From an uncultured Bacteroidales bacterium (GTDB lineage Bacteria > Bacteroidota > Bacteroidia > Bacteroidales > Paludibacteraceae), in the NCBI GenBank assembly GCA_937910305.1, contig CALEPS010000076.1:1-7249 (forward strand): a stretch of 7,249 nucleotides of DNA. The letters are read 5' to 3'. Position numbers and translations under genes: made by a program. Below the pieces are notes generated by a model. The model did no database searches. It saw only the letters and a program-made list of their open reading frames with translations, and was not told the DNA's origin. Positions 5,153 to 7,249 of the stretch are shown here, one piece after another (position 1 is the stretch's first letter; every line of letters begins with the position of its first letter).

Positions 5153-7168
5153 TTACCGTACCTGTGCGCCCAGGGCGTTATAGGTTTTGCCGTTGCGCTC
5201 GATGAGAAGAACGCCGTTGCGGAGGAACTTATGGGTTACGGGTGACGGGTTACCGGTGATGGGGTCAATGCCGGTAGGCTCTTCCGACTTCTCCTGGATA
5301 GTACCAAACAATTTCCATCCGGTAGCATCTTGATAAGCAGCGAGGACGGAGTGGTCTTCCGAGAAAGGCACATACAGGGTCTTTTCTGTCGGGTCGAAGC
5401 CGTACCACTCGGGAGGAGCATATCCGCCTTTCTCATTGGAAACTTCAGGAGGAGTGGTAGCCTCCATCGTCACTGTCTGGATATTGTGGCATCCGGAGAA
5501 AGCAGACATATGCACAAACTCCACATTGGCGCCGAGTCCCACTTTGGTAAGCGCAGCAGATTGAACCAGATTGGCATCTATCGACTGCAAGGCATCGGAA
5601 GCCCTTATCTCCGTAAGCGGGCAACCCGAGAACGCATATTCGCCCAGTTCCTGTGCGCCTCCCGGGTTGAGAGAGAAATAGTTGCATCCCTGGAACGCGC
5701 GCATCTCCACAATCGTGCAACTTCCCGGGATAACCAGTTCAGCATTATTGCCTAAGTTGTAGTTGGAATAATGGAAGAAAGCACCTCCACGAATGGCCTT
5801 GAGGCCTTCCGGTAAGGTCAGCGATGTAATGTATGAATCATGGAGAGCCAGCGTATCGATCTCCTCGATAGTATATTCCACCTCGTCGTGCGTGATGGTT
5901 GCAGGGATAACCAGGTCACCGGAAGGAACGGTCGTGTTATAGTCATAAGCGTCCATGATAGTTCCCCAGAGAGAGCGGCTACCGGTTTGGTTGCAGACAG
6001 CTACTTTGTGGTTTCCGGCATCCAGAATCTTGAAATACAGAGTCTGCCCGGAAGGAACCGTTTCTGCGAAGTCATACGGATGTGTCTTCTGCTCGTAGGT
6101 AAAACTAAGCGTGGCATCCGCCGTTACAGAGAGGGTAGCTGTGTTTTCTGCGTTGAACTGATCTGTTACATCCGTCTCGCCGTAGAGAGCTTTTTTGATG
6201 CCGTAGTAGGGGTTGCCAAAGTTCACCTGAATAGTGAACTCATCCCCTTCTGCGCGCTTGAAGGAGAAGTTTGTATTTGAGGCGTAATCCAATCCGTCCA
6301 CCGTGAAGCTGACTTGCTCCAGCGAGGAGTATCCTCCTTCTACAGTGATATCATAGATAGGCAGCGTCTCTCCAATCTCAAGGATGTACTTGAAATCTTT
6401 CCATCCGTCCGCAGCTTTGTAAGCGGCTTTTGAACCTACCGGCACATATAAAATAGCGCGGTTCAGCAAGTCGGAGTAGAAACTGCCGTTGACCGTAGGA
6501 GGAGTCACAGTATGGATCACTACGGTATCAATCGATGTCTTAGCGTAGTAAGGGGTGCTTTGGCCCAGCGAAGAAGCCTCAAATCCATCGGCAATAGCGT
6601 TGCCTAATTCTACGTATTTGACGGCACTGCTACTGAAACAATCCACTCCGACGGCAGTGACGGCGTCGGGCAGTACCACGCGCTTTAGATAGGTACACCA
6701 TCCAAAGAGTCCTTCGGGAAGAGCAGATACTCCGGATCCAAAAGTTATGTTACGGATACCCGTACCACGGAAAGCCTGTCCTCCGAGGGATGTCACGTTG
6801 TCCGGGATAACCAGCGAATGGAAGTCATAGCTGTCCATAAAGACGAAAGACATAGACTCGCTGATACCGATATGGGTAAAAGTAGCTTCAGTAGGGAAGG
6901 TCACACTGGTCAGATCGGAGCAAGCCCGGAAGGCATTATCACCTATACCGCTGACGGTGTAGGTAATACTCTCGTGCTCAACGGTAGCCGGGATAACCAG
7001 ATCTCCGGTCGGTTTGGAGTTGCCGGCCACGACCACGCATACATGGTTCTCGGAGTCGGTGATGTTGAAATAGAGAGTCTGACCGCTTCCGACTACAGCG
7101 GAGAAGTCATAAGCCCACATGCTTGCCGCCATAAAGGCAGCGCATAAAAGAGTGAAAAATTTTCTCAT
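5153..7168 (-). CDS. Large exported BspA-like leucine-rich-repeat surface protein, duplicated
   Basis: A 671-aa protein starting at ATG 7168, with MRKFFTLLCAAFMAASMWA as signal peptide (1-19). It has two homologous halves. Each opens with YDF, SGQTLYF and NH (20-42 and 365-387) and continues into BspA-type LRR_5 repeats (about 55-225 and 415-572). Recognisable units are GDLVIPATV, GDNAFRACSDLTSVTFP, GQAFRGTGIRNITFG and YAFSGCPLTEIRAS. Each half closes with a TPP motif and a VPxxSxxAY-like unit (223-262; 572-624). Between them, 271-360 is a Thr/Val-rich Ig-like spacer. Residues 647-671 carry the shared tail. BspA-like proteins bind host matrix proteins or other bacteria in several species; no partner can be named here. 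The 11-base codon block behind LVIP (GGGATAACCAG on the plus strand) occurs four times (5727, 5904, 6804, 6990), a sign of internal duplication. Confidence 0.9.
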   Translation of the reverse strand: MRKFFTLLCAAFMAASMWAYDFSAVVGSGQTLYFNITDSENHVCVVVAGNSKPTGDLVIPATVEHESITYTVSGIGDNAFRACSDLTSVTFPTEATFTHIGISESMSFVFMDSYDFHSLVIPDNVTSLGGQAFRGTGIRNITFGSGVSALPEGLFGWCTYLKRVVLPDAVTAVGVDCFSSSAVKYVELGNAIADGFEASSLGQSTPYYAKTSIDTVVIHTVTPPTVNGSFYSDLLNRAILYVPVGSKAAYKAADGWKDFKYILEIGETLPIYDITVEGGYSSLEQVSFTVDGLDYASNTNFSFKRAEGDEFTIQVNFGNPYYGIKKALYGETDVTDQFNAENTATLSVTADATLSFTYEQKTHPYDFAETVPSGQTLYFKILDAGNHKVAVCNQTGSRSLWGTIMDAYDYNTTVPSGDLVIPATITHDEVEYTIEEIDTLALHDSYITSLTLPEGLKAIRGGAFFHYSNYNLGNNAELVIPGSCTIVEMRAFQGCNYFSLNPGGAQELGEYAFSGCPLTEIRASDALQSIDANLVQSAALTKVGLGANVEFVHMSAFSGCHNIQTVTMEATTPPEVSNEKGGYAPPEWYGFDPTEKTLYVPFSEDHSVLAAYQDATGWKLFGTIQEKSEEPTGIDPITGNPSPVTHKFLRNGVLLIERNGKTYNALGAQVR
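5211..5272. repeat. 62-bp linker repeat, copy 2 (671-aa gene)
   Basis: Second copy of the linker at 1774-1835, with one mismatch. On its 3' (low-coordinate) side the tail of this gene diverges in DNA and protein (LLIERNGKTYNALGAQVR), unlike the near-identical tails of the 225- and 585-aa genes. Confidence 0.95.
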
Positions 7169-7176
7169 AATGGTTG

Positions 7177-7249
7177 TTGTTTTGTTGAGCCTTCGGCTCG
7201 GTTAATATATGTTGTTTGTTTAGTAACCATGCAGGGTAATCAGCCCTGC
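7177..7249. repeat. 73-bp leader repeat, copy 2 (upstream of the 671-aa gene), cut by the window end
   Basis: Matches 3482-3554 with one mismatch. It carries the GAGCC-GAA-GGCTC hairpin (7199-7187) and, at 7227-7249, the CCATGCAGGG palindrome lacking only its last four bases. The presence of this leader before two different surface-protein genes suggests a common way of expressing them. Confidence 0.95.

Noticed and set aside
1..7249. CRISPR array
   Set aside because: The repeats are few, kilobases apart, differ in length, and mark gene ends and leaders; there are no regular spacers and no cas genes.
1..7249. Insertion sequence or integron carrying the repeats
   Set aside because: No transposase or integrase frame is present, and the long repeats are direct copies of gene ends, not terminal inverted repeats with target duplications.

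Overview
The window looks like part of a chromosome or contig from an uncultured gut-type member of the Bacteroidales (phylum Bacteroidota). Three things support this: exported BspA-type leucine-rich-repeat and FISUMP-like surface proteins, short signal peptides starting MRK(L/I/F)FTL, and a clear Bacteroidota promoter (TTG, 20 nt, TACCTTTG). The genus cannot be fixed from the sequence. All six genes I accept lie on the minus strand, so transcription runs from high to low coordinates.

In transcription order the layout is as follows. At 7168-5153 is a 671-aa exported protein with two BspA-like leucine-rich-repeat domains. At 5080-3590 is a 496-aa exported right-handed beta-helix protein. At 3473-1716 is a 585-aa exported protein with two FISUMP-like modules around a Listeria-Bacteroides (InlB B-type) repeat. 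At 1715-1394 is a 322-base intergenic stretch packed with hairpins, a structured element and a promoter. At 1393-888 is a two-gene toxin-antitoxin operon with a Txe/YoeB-type toxin, ending in an intrinsic terminator at 847-814. At 733-56 is a small 225-aa BspA-like exported protein.

Three of the four exported proteins (225, 585 and 671 aa) end in the same short tail, roughly LRNGxLYIExNGKTYNAxGxx. The DNA around these genes is repetitive. The 585- and 671-aa genes share a 73-base leader with one mismatch. The 225- and 585-aa genes share the last 24 codons plus the 3' flank (129 bases, two mismatches). The 585- and 671-aa genes share the linker before the tail (62 bases, one mismatch). The exported-protein genes therefore look like modular cassettes, with variable bodies between nearly identical ends, that may exchange parts by recombination. 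This is inference.

The most unusual non-coding object is at 1509-1633: a nested 25-bp stem-loop, a second palindrome, and a plus-strand terminator-like hairpin. It lies just upstream of the toxin-antitoxin promoter and does not code for a convincing protein. The first 4 and last 23 bases of the window together rebuild one full copy of an intergenic palindrome, so either the molecule is circular or assembly stopped in a repeat. I found no tRNA, rRNA, CRISPR array, transposase or replication gene.
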